Assembly (NCBI GenBank): GCA_013339895.1
Contig: JABACO010000008.1
Span: forward strand, 8,741,788-8,805,787
Direction of reading: 5' to 3'
DNA: 64,000 nucleotides
Origin: Ephydatia muelleri
Taxonomy: Eukaryota > Porifera > Demospongiae > Spongillida > Spongillidae
In this document: positions 11,540-21,829 of the stretch, piece after piece
Layout of the letters: each line of letters opens with the position of its first letter
Position numbering within the stretch: position 1 is the first letter of the stretch
The notes under the pieces: model-generated
Database searches by the model: none
The model's input: only the letters and a program-made list of their open reading frames with translations
Told to the model about the DNA's origin: nothing
Made by a program: the position numbers and the translations under genes

Positions 11540-11705
11540 TGTCAGTATAGGACCAAAACGAGCAGTGTAGGACTAAATTGGACAGCCTGAAACGGTCCTA
11601 GGACCAAATCAGGCAAAGCCTGTTTTAGTCCGCCGGACCAAAACAGACTGCCTGAAACGGTCCTAGGACCATTTCAGGATAAGACCAAATCAGCCGCGAC
11701 AGGTC
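11540..11705. repeat. Duplicated block with GGTCCTAGGACC palindromes
   Basis: The segment GCCTGAAACGGTCCTAGGACC occurs twice (about 11585 and 11650), and related words (GGACCAAA, GTTTTAGTCC) appear in both orientations. It looks like a compact inverted/tandem repeat. No gene is present. Confidence 0.6.
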
Positions 11706-11902
11706 GGGCTACGCCTAACTAGTCATTCTGGTTTTTAGCACGATCAGAATGCGGTGCTAAGTGACGTCACGTATGGTGATAAACTCCCTACAGCAAAAAG
11801 CTGTTATAGCAAACATCGAGCTTATCGTCAAACGTGACATCAAAGAGCACTGCATTCGGATCGGTGATCGTACGCCAAAAATCAGGCGCACGTTTATTTC
11901 CC

Positions 11903-11974
11903 CCAGACCCATGGATGTAGCGGTGATGTAATCCATCGCTGCTGTGAAAATCGGGTCTGGGTACGAGACTGCTA
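11903..11974. mobile_element. MITE remnant with GGGTCTGGGTACGAGACT end
   Basis: Right end matches the MITE at 1235-1355 exactly (GGGTCTGGGTACGAGACT). The left end CCCCAGACCCATGG is truncated. The centre contains GTAGCGGTGATGTAATCCA, an internal sequence shared by the family. Confidence 0.65.
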
Positions 11975-12339
11975 CATCCTATAGTCGTAATTAACCTAGA
12001 GTAATTAATGCGAGGGAGTGGTTACGCCATGCAGACTATGTGTCCACGCAGCAGGTCAGTATAACGGAACGTTTTTGGCAACTGTTATTAACCTTCAGAC
12101 GTCTTTCAAAATGTCAATCGGTTGCTGAAGAAGTGCACGATCGTTTCACCACGGCCACGCCTTATTGTTATGCATGCGCACACGTATAGACTCTTTTCAT
12201 GTGGCATGTGACCGCTCCGTAATCTGGCATACGCCTGTGTCGCATAATATACATTAATACATGCACATCCGCCATGTTGGTTCACAGCTTTTACCGAAAA
12301 TCCGAGTGACGCAAAAGGGTTACGTTTCTGGTTTGGCAA

Positions 12340-12515
12340 TACACCACCATGCGTGGCACGCGTGCGCAAGGTTGGTATTATATACGCTTCACCACCATGC
12401 GCGCAAGGTTGGTATTATATACGCTTCACCACCATGCGCGCAAGGTTGGTATTATATACGCTTCACCACCGTGCGTGGCACGCGTGCGCAAGGTTGGTAT
12501 TATATACGCTTCATC
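12340..12515. repeat. Minisatellite, about 38-50-bp units, four copies
   Basis: Units carry CACCACCATGCG, an optional TGGCACGCGTG insert, then CGCAAGGTTGGTATTATATA and CGCTT. Longer and shorter units alternate. Overlapping frames on both strands are repeat translations. Confidence 0.85.
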
Positions 12516-13103
12516 ATAGGCAGTATCGTATATAGCATGTTTGGTACTGCTCTCTGCCTTCATGCAGACTAACTCACCCTGAACCGGTAGGCACAGATGT
12601 AACACCAGTGCTAGCTGCACTGCAAGTAGCAGTCGAGGAGTGACATTGAAGGAGAACGCCATTCGTTGAACTATTACAGGCCTACATTCTTCGACGCGCA
12701 CGTGTCACTAATTCAGTAGACCGTTACTCCGGATTATTCCTTGTTTCATCGCTAGGCGGCTAAGGCTGATAAAAGACTGATAACACGGCCATGCACTATA
12801 TACGGCAAAAATATTACAATTCCCTCAGCGTACACCATTGCCAAGCTATTAGCACATAGCGTGGCCCGACCTTCGCGCGCCGCTGAGGTCGAACCTAGTC
12901 CAGGGGTAGTCTCGTACCCAGACCCTTAAATGTACGTAACGCTTACAGTATGACATCTCGTACCCAGACCCAAATGTACGTAATCGCTTACAGTATGACA
13001 TCACGTACAGAGGATGAAGTCGTGAGAAAGTTGGAATGTACATTGTTACATAATAGTTGTGTCGTCACAATTTCCGACCTACGTCACTAATTCGAAATCA
13101 ATT

Positions 13104-13457
13104 ATGGACTATTGCAAAGTGTGCCGTACTTCGGTCGCAAATTATAGATCTCGATGGCTACTACAAAATCACGCGTCTTGTAGGGAAGGGATAGCGGTAC
13201 TGGTATGTCAGCCAGCTGTAGGCATTTGTGCAGAGGAAGCAGTAGGGGAATTCAGTTGTGGCTACGTATGCTAGAAGTGCTTCGATGCAGTCATAAAGTA
13301 CCAGGCTAAGAAAAAAGCGTTCGCTGCGCTAGAGAAGGACCTGCATGGTAAGCTATCTGCATCGACGATGCAATCAGGTGAAGGCAGAGGAGTCAAGCGT
13401 CCCCGCGTATCAGATTCAGCTTATGACGAAAAGCCAAGCGTATGTGCACATGCATAG
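13104..13457 (+). pseudogene. Eight-cysteine N-terminal module of a transposon protein, with nonsense codon
   Basis: From MDYCKVCRTSV the frame shows cysteines as C-x2-C, four spaced Cys, then C-x3-C, a TAG stop at 13272-13274, and K-C-F. Reading through the stop gives eight Cys in all, followed by a basic helical stretch (KKKAFAALEKDLHGK) and a Lys/Arg-rich GVKRPRVSD tail that ends at 13455. A Cys cluster feeding into a coiled coil resembles zinc-binding N-termini of transposon proteins. The stop falls exactly between the seventh and eighth Cys, so it is probably a disabling mutation rather than an end. Located just inside the left TIR of the element at 12908-14643. Confidence 0.5.
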
Positions 13458-13501
13458 ACTGCACAGACGCCAGACTGATTGATGAGTGAGATAAATAAGG
13501 C

Positions 13502-13525
13502 TGTGTGTGTGTGTGCGTGTGTGCG

Positions 13526-13611
<86 letters not shown>
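13502..13611. repeat. (GT)n microsatellite
   Basis: GT/GTGC dinucleotide tract of about 110 bp inside the Academ-like element. It creates spurious His-Thr-rich frames. Confidence 0.95.
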
Positions 13612-13613
<2 letters not shown>

Positions 13614-13932
13614 TCCAGGCTGAGTTGCAAACACTTCTAGTCTTGTGAGCTCTTCAATGATCCTTATTTAAAAGTCTTTTTTATAAAATAGTTACAATCC
13701 CCACCTCACACAACACTCACACAACACCACCAAGGGCGGATACAGAGAGGGGGGGCTGAGACATTTTTCACCACATATGGTCGGCTAATTATTACCACAT
13801 AATTATCATTCAAAATTTCCCATTTTTGTATCCAACAGAATGCTCTCCGCTTCTGTTAATAAATCTATGGATGAAATCAAACTTATCTAAATCTCTAAAT
13901 GATTCACATCTCTCTCATTAGATGTTTGGCCT

Positions 13933-13965
<33 letters not shown>

Positions 13966-13968
<3 letters not shown>

Positions 13969-14400
13969 TAGATTTGTCAGCAGTAGCTCGGGACTAATGA
14001 AGATGATTTGGAACTTTCCATTGAGTATTACAGTCAGCTTGGACTTATCATTCTCCGTTTCACCAATAACATAAGCTGCTGACAAACCTCTCGACGATAG
14101 CGAGGAAACCTGCATGCAAGCGATTCCAACAGTAAATTTCACCATCAAAGTTGCAACTAAGAGACTTACTTGGTCCTTCATTAGAGCCTTCAAAGGGGAG
14201 ACACGATCAGCTAGGGCAATGCTACCTACGCGACCATACATATCGTCAAAAGCAAATGGCAAGATGGCATAGCACAAGGATTTTCCGCTCCCCGTCGGTA
14301 GGGTTACAAACACATCCTTTCCTTCTAGGAATGATTTAGCCTTATCCTGGTTTGGCCGAAGAGTGGAGTAGCCAAGCCTTTCTGATGCACGATCTAACAC
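13966..14400 (-). pseudogene. RecQ-type helicase N-terminal fragment
   Basis: From MLDRASERLGYSTLRPNQ the frame reads motif 0 (LRPNQ), motif I (Walker A, VTLPTGSGKSLCYAILPFAF), motif Ia (SPLKALMKDQV) and a stretch ending FQIIFISPELLL. RecQ family helicases unwind DNA 3' to 5'. The DEAH box and all later motifs are absent because the frame runs into a poly-G tract (13933-13966) that translates as polyproline. An insertion after DQVSLL is atypical. It sits just inside the right TIR of the element at 12908-14643 and points inwards, so it is probably cargo of the transposon, not a host helicase. Confidence 0.65.
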
Positions 14401-14756
14401 CGTCTATTTCAATCACGCCGGACTTTGGGTGTGGTTTCACAACTGGCATGCTAGAAATGCAATTAGCTGATGTCCAAAGCCTTGGAATGTCTACGTCACA
14501 GATCGCTGCAATTTGATTGGTGCAACAACATTCCGTCGCATTTCTCACGACTTCATTCCCAGACCGCTGTACGACAAACGTGATGTCATACTGTAAGTGT
14601 CAGATGATCATCGTTACGTACATTTGGGTCTGGGTACGAGACTATTCCGCCATATCCCCTAGCTGTAGTGTGACACTCCCTTTATATCATACCAGCCCCC
14701 ATTTCCAAATTCCTGTATCCGCCTCTTTTAAGTCTCGCAAGCCAGACCTAGATGTA

Positions 14757-14846
14757 CTTCGTTATTGACGATCGATAAACAATGGACTGGGGACAAGGAC
14801 TCTCCCGGTCCCCAGTCCATTGTTTATTGCCTTTCAATAACGAAGT
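14757..14846. repeat. Fold-back inverted repeat, 90 bp
   Basis: The arm CTTCGTTATTGA, then ATAAACAATGGACTGGGGAC, is mirrored at the other side of a 13-base centre (AAGGACTCTCCCG). The arms match along about 37 bp except for a short internal block. It is probably a tiny MITE or a snap-back repeat. Confidence 0.8.
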
Positions 14847-15466
14847 TACGCCCAACTAGCTACGTACATCACTAAGTGATGTGTTGGTAGGCATCCATAT
14901 TTAGTTGTATAAGCTAGCTGCAGGTTCGAAGATCTTATCAGGCGCTGCGTCCTCCAGTGTAAATGCATGAAGACTATAAGATAGCAACAGTTCTTCCTGC
15001 TGGTAACAAATCACTGACTCTTACTGCCAACCACTGGCAATATCGTGGAGTACATGCTATATGGCCAGGACTGTAACAGCTGTCGCATTTCACCATAAAT
15101 GCATGTTCTACGATTTCGCGCCGCACAGGCTGACGGGACGCGTGTCTTCCGCTTATAATCGGTTAACTAATTCACCGGCATATTTAGCTTACTTCGGACT
15201 TGTTCTCAACCCTCGTTATTTGTTGAGTTTGATAGTGCCTGAATAGGCTTTAAAAATTAAGTATGGCAGACGTTGGAATCGTTATTAGACAGTATACAGC
15301 AGTGTGTTTATAGTCACATTGCATCACACATGTACTCAGTTCCACAGAAAATTCATTGTACATTTGTCTCAGTTTTAAGTGTGACATATAGGCTATCAGC
15401 CTTCATGCATGAATATTACACAGTGTCACGTGCAATGTATTGCCACAGTAATCTCTCTTAATATCG
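14847..15466. other. No feature recognised
   Basis: AT-rich sequence with no coding signal on either strand. It lies downstream (minus) of receptor-tail exon B and may hold its 3' untranslated region. Confidence 0.5.
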
Positions 15467-16464
15467 TCACAGCTCAGTGAGGCTGGTTATCTTAGTGCAT
15501 CGTCTGGCTCCATAGGCAATATTGCTTTGCATAGGCACCACATTCACATATTCTGCTGCCTTCTTCTGTGCCGGCGTGTTCTGATATTCAGCGGCAGAAT
15601 TGGTGGGACGGGACATTGGTTGAGTACTCGGATGGGATATAGGTGGAGTGGTGGAATGGGACATTGGTTGAGCAGTGGAATGGGACATTGGTTGAGCAGT
15701 GGAATGGGACATTGGTTGAGCGGTGGAATTGGACATTGGTTGAGCAGGGGAATGGGACATTGATTGAGCAGTGGAATGGGACATTGGTTGAGCGGTGGAA
15801 TGGGACATTGGTTGAGCGGTGGAATGAGACATTGGTTGAGCGGTGGAATGGGACATTGGTTGAGCAGTGGAATGGGACATTGGTTGAGCGGTGGAATGGG
15901 ACATTGGTTGAGCAGGGGAATGGGACATTGGTTGAGCAGTGGAATGGGACATTGATTGAGCGGTGGAATGGGACATTGATTGTGCAGTGGAATGGGACAT
16001 TGGTTGAGCAGTGGAATGGGACATTGGTTGAGCATTGGAATGGGACATTGGTTGAGCAGTGGAATGGGACATTGGTTGAGCAGTGGAATGGGACATTGAT
16101 TGTGCAGCAGAGTAGGACATTGACTGCAATGGTGCGGAGCATGGGACCGACACTGCCTGAGTGCTATAGCGGGACACTGACTGGGCATTATTTGAAATTG
16201 AATTCACATCTGATGCTGGAGGTTTTAATGGAGCTACACTGGGATTCTGGTATGCCACATCATATGACATAATACTGTTGATGGGAATGTTATGGTTTGA
16301 AGTGCCAGTTGGGTACATGTATGTCTTCTTGTGATGTTTCCTTGATGCGCATGCATGGCACAAATAGAACACAGACGTAACGAGTATTCCCAGAATAAAA
16401 GAACCCACTGAAGTCACAGGAAGACACACGCGGGTGATAAATTCACAGGAGGACGAAGTCAAAT
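15467..16464 (-). CDS. Receptor-tail exon B: membrane span plus long repetitive cytoplasmic tail
   Basis: Last exon of a probable single-pass membrane protein. It follows an acceptor (TATAG|AT) in phase 1 and opens L-T-S-S-S-C-E-F-I-T-R-V-C-L-P-V, the same frame and pattern as the exon at 7314-7870. The span SFILGILVTSVFYLCHAC ends in ASRKHHKK, a stop-transfer boundary. The tail of about 290 residues has YQNP near the membrane, about 20 copies of an octapeptide S-T-A-Q-P-M-S-H, then YQNT, YVNV and a terminal N-I-A-Y-G-A-R-R. Tyrosines sit on both sides of the Ser/Thr-rich octapeptide array and not inside it. The upstream frame to 16585 is a CA-repeat intron, so the ATG there is not used. No ectodomain exon was identified upstream. 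Confidence 0.65.
15651..16113 (-). repeat. 24-bp coding minisatellite (about 20 copies)
   Basis: Unit GAGCAGTGGAATGGGACATT plus GGTT on the plus strand, encoding S-T-A-Q-P-M-S-H on the minus strand. All copies are in frame, substitutions are few (Thr to Pro or Asn, Pro to Ser), and no copy introduces a stop. Open frames on the other strand are shadows. Confidence 0.95.
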
Positions 16465-17249
16465 CTATAATAGATGCATTTTGTATGGGTGTATGTGTGT
16501 GTACATGTGTGTGTATGTGTGCATGTGTGGTGTTTGTGTGTATGTGTTTGTGAATGTGTATGCATAATAGTGTTTTTATCATCATACTGCAATGACCTAA
16601 AACTGAGAGATGTAATAATTATATTGTTAATTGATGCATACACAACATTTTACAGAAACCATACACGTATGCGAGACCATGCGAGTATTTAAAAAGCCGG
16701 TTAACTGTTGAGTTTTATGAACCTTTAAATGTGTATCAATGCATGCAAAGAACATACACATGTTCGACCTACTTGAAGGCGAGCTGGTTGAAGAAAAAGT
16801 TCCGTTGTTGGCTAATCGGAGAGAGATGATAATAGGACCTTTGCGCACGATTCAGTGGAATGAAAAGGGGCTAAATCCTACTCAAATTCTGCTTGAAGGT
16901 GAGGTAAAGTGCACCTGCGCCCACCACCCCCTTCGTACCTATATATAGGTCAAATCACGCCCCTGCTCTATTACTCTCTCGTGCCACGCTCAGCACATCA
17001 AATCACTCTCGTGGTAATCAGTACATGTATCTATTTCAACGTATATACTAATGGTGGCTGTTTTGATCCTATTTTTCAACTGCCAAATGCTACGCATTTT
17101 ATTGCACACCGAGGAAATTTCCTCGCGCAAGTCGACGAGTTTATTTTCTTTGCACTTCACAGCTCATTGTAGTAGTGTTTACTGGAGGGAAAACCACGAA
17201 GCAATTAAGACTGAGTAAATTAAATTAACAATCAAGACCGGGAGTAGTG
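16465..17249. other. Intron or intergenic DNA; possible short exon
   Basis: Holds a CA-rich microsatellite at about 16490-16560. A plus-strand frame at 16739-16903 reads F-D-L-L-E-G-E-L-V-E-E-K-V-P-L-L and ends at GAG|GTAAAG, a plausible donor. It could be an exon of an unrecognised gene, but there is no domain evidence. Confidence 0.4.
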
Positions 17250-17257
17250 AAGAGAGG

Positions 17258-18210
17258 CAGCGCTAGGCACAATAATATTGTTATTGTATTGGTTGTACTG
17301 ATATTCAGCAATAAATATATTGCAATATTCCATTACAACAATACAATATATTGCAATATTCCATTGTAACAATACAATATATTGCAATATTCCATTGTAA
17401 CAATACAATATATTGCAATATTCCATTATAACAATACAATATATTGCAATACAATATTGCAATGCTTTAAACCACCATGCAGGTCCCATCATTCTATGCA
17501 TTTCACTACATTGTGCAGTACCTGCTCTAAAAATGCATGCTTTACACACGATGGTGGTGATTTTCTCAAATTGAGTCGAAAAGTGCTTACACTACGCCCG
17601 TTTTTGTCTGGAACTCTTTTCCGTGCGTATTGGTTCATTTTCGAGTATCGTAAGGCCGGCCTCACGTATCTTAGCGGTGGCTATGTTCACTTTCTCGACG
17701 TCCTGACTTCTCTTTAGTTTGGTAAGCGCTCTCAGTGTCACTATGAATGGTTAGTAAAATTTATTTTTGCTTTTTTCCAACCGTTTCATGTCTACCAGCT
17801 GCTTGAAAAGTGGGCGGTGTTGTGGTGCGCGTCGTTTGAAACATTTTGAAATTTATTTACCACAGCCCTACTGCGCAATACAAGATTGATGTGGTTTGAC
17901 ACGTATATATATGAGACTAAGTTCAGTCTGATTAAACACCTTTTTGTCAACCAATACAATACAATATATTGTTATTGCTAACTACTACAATACAATATAT
18001 TGGTATTGTTAACTACTACAATACAATATATTGGTATTGTTAACTACTACAATACAATATATTGGTATTGCTAACTACTACAATACAATATATTGGTATT
18101 GTTAACTACTACAATACAATATATTGGTATTGTTAACTACTACAATACAATATATTGTAGACAATATATTGCAATATATTGTATGAACAATATATTTTTG
18201 CGTAGGGCTG
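17258..18210. mobile_element. hAT-like non-autonomous element with 8-bp target duplication
   Basis: Starts CAGCGCTAGGCACAATAATA and ends with the imperfect inverse, TTTGCGTAGGGCTG. It is flanked on both sides by a perfect 8-bp direct repeat AAGAGAGG (17250-17257 and 18211-18218). CAG...CTG ends with 8-bp duplications are hallmarks of hAT transposons. Each subterminal region holds an array of 31-bp units sharing CAATACAATATATTG (about 17310-17455 and 17951-18165). The core has no convincing transposase frame, so it depends on a partner element. Confidence 0.85.
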
Positions 18211-19012
18211 AAGAGAGGTATATACCTGCGACCATGTTGTCAGCGTCAATGCTGCATCCGCGACAATGAATTCTTGCTCATGCTGTTGTGTAAGAGCCAT
18301 GCACTAGTGGGAAGCCTCTTCTGCATCAAGCTCTATATATTAATTATCGACTGTGCATGTGATCTGTACATATATCGCTGGAATAGCACGAGATAAGCGG
18401 AGCAATTTAATGGAACTTCATAGAGCTTCTTACTCTAGTATACAGTTGCATGATAGAACCCAGCGATGAACGTCCCATTAATTAACGCTCGAATTTGCAG
18501 TCTCAATGCACTAAAAATGTGATTGAGACAATGCGTCGCGGCATCAGGCATGCAGTTCATACTATTAACCGCGCTCCTCTGTATACTTACGGGGGCTATC
18601 CGTCGAACACATGTGTGGCCCCAGCTGTAAAAGCAGTAGCAGCCGAAAAGCGATTTTGCCGTGGGAAAATGCCATCCACGCTACTCATCGCTTGCTTAGA
18701 TGTCACTGTGTAGGCCTTCAGGTCCCGGCAGCAGCGCTATAGGGTATTTCTGCACTGCATGCGTAAGCGGAGAGGGACCGGAGATATAGGGAGGAGGTAG
18801 GGATCAAGAAAATAAAATTTAAAAAAAGATGGATGGGATAAGGGAGGGAGGGTGGGGGTGGGGGTAAAAAGAAAAAACAAAATTGGCTGAACCAATTAAA
18901 GTTCGATTAGGAAACAGGATCGCTTACCGTTATGCACTACTCAAATGCGTTTACTGTTGCCGAATGCAGGGCTATATTGTAGCCACATAGATTGTGCCTC
19001 TCAAGGTAAAAA

Positions 19013-19084
19013 TAACCACACACACACCAACACACACGCGCGCGCACATACACACACACAATACACACACGCGCGCGCGCGCAC

Positions 19085-19124
<40 letters not shown>

Positions 19125-19130
19125 TACAAG
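19013..19130. repeat. (CA)n/(CG)n alternating purine-pyrimidine tract
   Basis: CACACA blocks are interrupted by two CGCGCGCG blocks. Such pure alternating purine-pyrimidine DNA is known to favour left-handed Z-DNA. It produces His/Thr-rich spurious frames. Confidence 0.9.
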
Positions 19131-20462
19131 CATCGACTATATACAGTTCGCCGCACAATTAAGCACCAACCTTTTGTTGGTTACCACCTTGCACCGTTTT
19201 GAAAGCGAGATTTTAAATGCCCAAAGTCGCTGAGGACCACTTTGATTACCCGCCGGCTACAGATTCATACAAATACATTAGACTGGAGTAATTAAATTTG
19301 GCTGGCGGGACAAGCTTTCATATGTCGCGTAGTTAATTCATTTAACATTCAATTCACCAGCAAATATGTAAACGCAGCAAAATAGTCTGTGCAAAATATG
19401 ATTTACTAACGTTAGCAGTAGTCCCGTGCAATATGCATGCACCCATGCACATTAAGCTGTACATGTATATAGGACTAGAATCGATTACTAAATGTTTGTG
19501 TCAGTTTCACAGCAGATTCCAATAGGGCTGTATAATTTCTGCAAACATGTATTTAAAAGTTTCACACAGTTCCATTGATCGGGCGAGAATAAAGTTCAAA
19601 GAGCACGGCCACCGCTTTACAGACACATCAGAGACGCGCAGGTGCATGGCACTGTGTATAGATTGAGGCATACCGCGGGCCACTATTTTAGGTTTACCAG
19701 GCGACTATATTCAGTGAGTTCACTTGGGGCAAGCACGAGTCAGCAAATACTGAGCCCACGATGCCTTTAATAATCAATTCTCACCGCCACGCCCCCCTCC
19801 TCCCCCCAATGCCTCATAGCGCTTCGGGTCGGGTCGGGGCCTATATATAGCCTATATTTGCGGTAGGACCTGGCTATATAGGCCCCATTCCCACTTCGTT
19901 GAGGCCCCAGTACATGGGAACACCTGTTGCTATAGCAGCAAGATACATGTAGGTACAGTATATGTTTTAATGAATAGGGTGTGGCCTGGTGTGTCGCACT
20001 GCGTACTGGGGCGGCGCCTCAAAATGAGTGTATGCACGGGTTATTGTTTGAGAACTTAAGGTTTCTGACTGCTACATTTATCAGTGCATCAGTGTTGTAT
20101 TACAAGTTGCTGTGAACGTTCCATCGTTTCCCGCTACACTGTATATAAATATACCAGTTGCATGTTATAATAGAATCCGCGCTGTATGACTTCTTGTTTC
20201 TCATGGACGGTTAAAAAACGCTAGCTACATATGAACAATTTAGACAATATAGCACTAGCATATTTATTAATGTTACACATTTATTAATGTTACACTTCAT
20301 TTTTCTGTATACTTTTATAATTAGCTCCCAGCTTCCCCCCTGTGGAGAATCCTCGTAAGTGCTTGGTCCTAAATCGATTTATGAAGGCCGCAAACCAATA
20401 CTACCAGGAAATGTAGGCCCATGCATGTCTTGGTGGAATTTATATACGACAAAGGGTATATA

Positions 20463-20594
20463 TGGGATCTTTCTGCGAAAAGAGACCTAACGTAAGAAGC
20501 AATGTGTATAGAGGACATTTCAGACTTCTAGATTTAAAAAATTGAAATCTTGAAAAAAATATGCGTTAGACCCCTTTTCGCGGAAACGATCCCA
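20463..20594. mobile_element. MITE with TGGGATCGTTTCCGCGAAAA-type TIRs
   Basis: Left arm TGGGATCTTTCTGCGAAAAG then GACCTAACG, right arm the inverse of TGGGATCGTTTCCGCGAAAA then GGGGTCTAACGC. The interior shares AGGACATTTCAGACTTCT with the element at 25870-26092, so the two are one family. Confidence 0.75.
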
Positions 20595-21543
20595 ATATAG
20601 TGAAGAGAGCAGCTTCAAGGAAGTGTATGATTACCTGTTGAGCCAAACCTATAACATCGTGCTGGGGTATCATGTGATGAAAAAGAGTTGTAAAAAAGAA
20701 GGCGCTAAAGTTTGAACTTCAGTTCAAACGATGGAGAGCTCATGTACATGTATATTAGCAAATGCCCAAAACTGAGGCGGAAAAGTTCATTTCTTAGTTC
20801 CTTTGTTTAGATCTCCCTGAAGACTCCCTTTTATCTGTTGAAAGAACTACCCTCAACAATGGCATCTCTCAGCAGACATCAAAACTCCCTGCAAGAAGCT
20901 TAGTCGTCATCACAGTCTTGCTCTAGAAAAAGGTTTTATTTGCCGTTACATTATGTAGTACATAACTGAACCCCAGCTATAGGTAGTTCAGCTAAGTTTC
21001 AAATTACTCACACACCCACCTGTCTGGCTGTTTCAAGAAATCAGAAAGGGTGAACTTTATTATGGGATTCGGAAGGGAGTTTGTGCACTGATCACAGTTG
21101 CAGTCAATACACTTGACGTCCTATAGATAGCCATGATTTGCGCAGTAGGAAACTTTTGTGCATTATTTGCTATAAATTGCTTTTTAACGCCGTATAGACG
21201 TTGTATCGGTTACGCAATCCAAGGAAGTCATAACGCACAATGAATAAACTAAGATCAGTATAGTTGGGGGGGGGGGGAGGCGGCATATGGTAGCATATGG
21301 TACGGTCCTGATTACACAGCTCGCAAACCAGTACGTTGGACTGAAGACGAGGGAACGTTTCTCTCGTCCTCAGGTACATCGTTTCCTCGTTCCCCGTTCA
21401 ACGTACATCGTACATCTGCTGTATCAAATTACATTTGGCCATGGCTTGCGAGGGAAGGTCAGGAGAGTTCTCAGTTTCATTTTTAACCTCATACACAACA
21501 ATCAGGAAAACCAGAAAGAAGACCCATAGCCGCCTTAGAATCA

Positions 21544-21599
21544 GTACATTGATACATAATATTTTATTGCTACAATAAAATATTGTGCATTGATGTACC
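21544..21599. repeat. Hairpin with about 26-bp arms
   Basis: GTACATTGATACATAATATT then TTATTG is mirrored after a CTA loop with only a few mismatches. It lies about 130 bp outside the left TIR of the ISL2EU-like element and is not part of it. Confidence 0.75.
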
Positions 21600-21829
21600 G
21601 ATCTAATTCAATGTGTTGAATCGTTGTTGTGAACTGAGCAAGCACTAAATATAAAATGCCCCTGGAATGTATTTAAAAACATCACACTGCTGATGTGCTG
21701 AGTACGAATAAGGGTTTGCGGAGGCCTATAATATAGACCCTTTTCCAGCGTGGGCGTATCATGTGACATGATTCCTCGTGCCCGGACAACTTTTCTCGTA
21801 CCCCGACCACGTGTAGGTACAAGCTAAGG

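Larger units (their letters stand above)
12908..14643. mobile_element. Academ-like TIR transposon derivative with Cys8 module and RecQ helicase piece
   Basis: Left terminus AGTCTCGTACCCAGACCC followed by AAATGTACGTAA and CTTACAGTATGACATCACGT. The right terminus, reverse-complemented, reads the same words in order. The left TIR is duplicated in tandem (12909-12950 and 12954-13004). Inside, a plus-strand frame at 13104 encodes an eight-cysteine module followed by a basic helix, and a minus-strand frame at 14400-13966 encodes the start of a RecQ-type helicase. The middle is a (GT)n tract and a poly-G run, consistent with internal deletion. A DDE transposase with a Cys8 zinc finger plus, in some lineages, a superfamily II helicase is how Academ transposons have been described, so that is the best fit. 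No transposase core is present, and target duplication is unclear. Confidence 0.6.
18219..21730. other. No gene recognised; several small repeats
   Basis: A 3.5-kb stretch without domain-bearing frames. It holds a CA/CG alternating tract (19013-19130), a MITE (20463-20594), a hairpin (21544-21599) and a short G run near 21267. The short plus-strand frame at 18495-18713 has no recognisable feature. Confidence 0.5.

Noticed and set aside
15651-16113. A CRISPR-like array
   Set aside because: Units are contiguous 24-mers without spacers, coding in frame, in a eukaryotic genome.
15643-16272. Plus-strand Trp/Asn/Gly repeat frame, and other minus frames over the same DNA
   Set aside because: Shadows of the 24-bp repeat. 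Only the minus frame of 15467-16464 continues into a membrane span and motifs shared with paralogues.
18495-18713. A 72-aa plus frame (MQSQCTKNVIETMRRG...)
   Set aside because: No domain, no repeat, no splice partner; length is compatible with chance.
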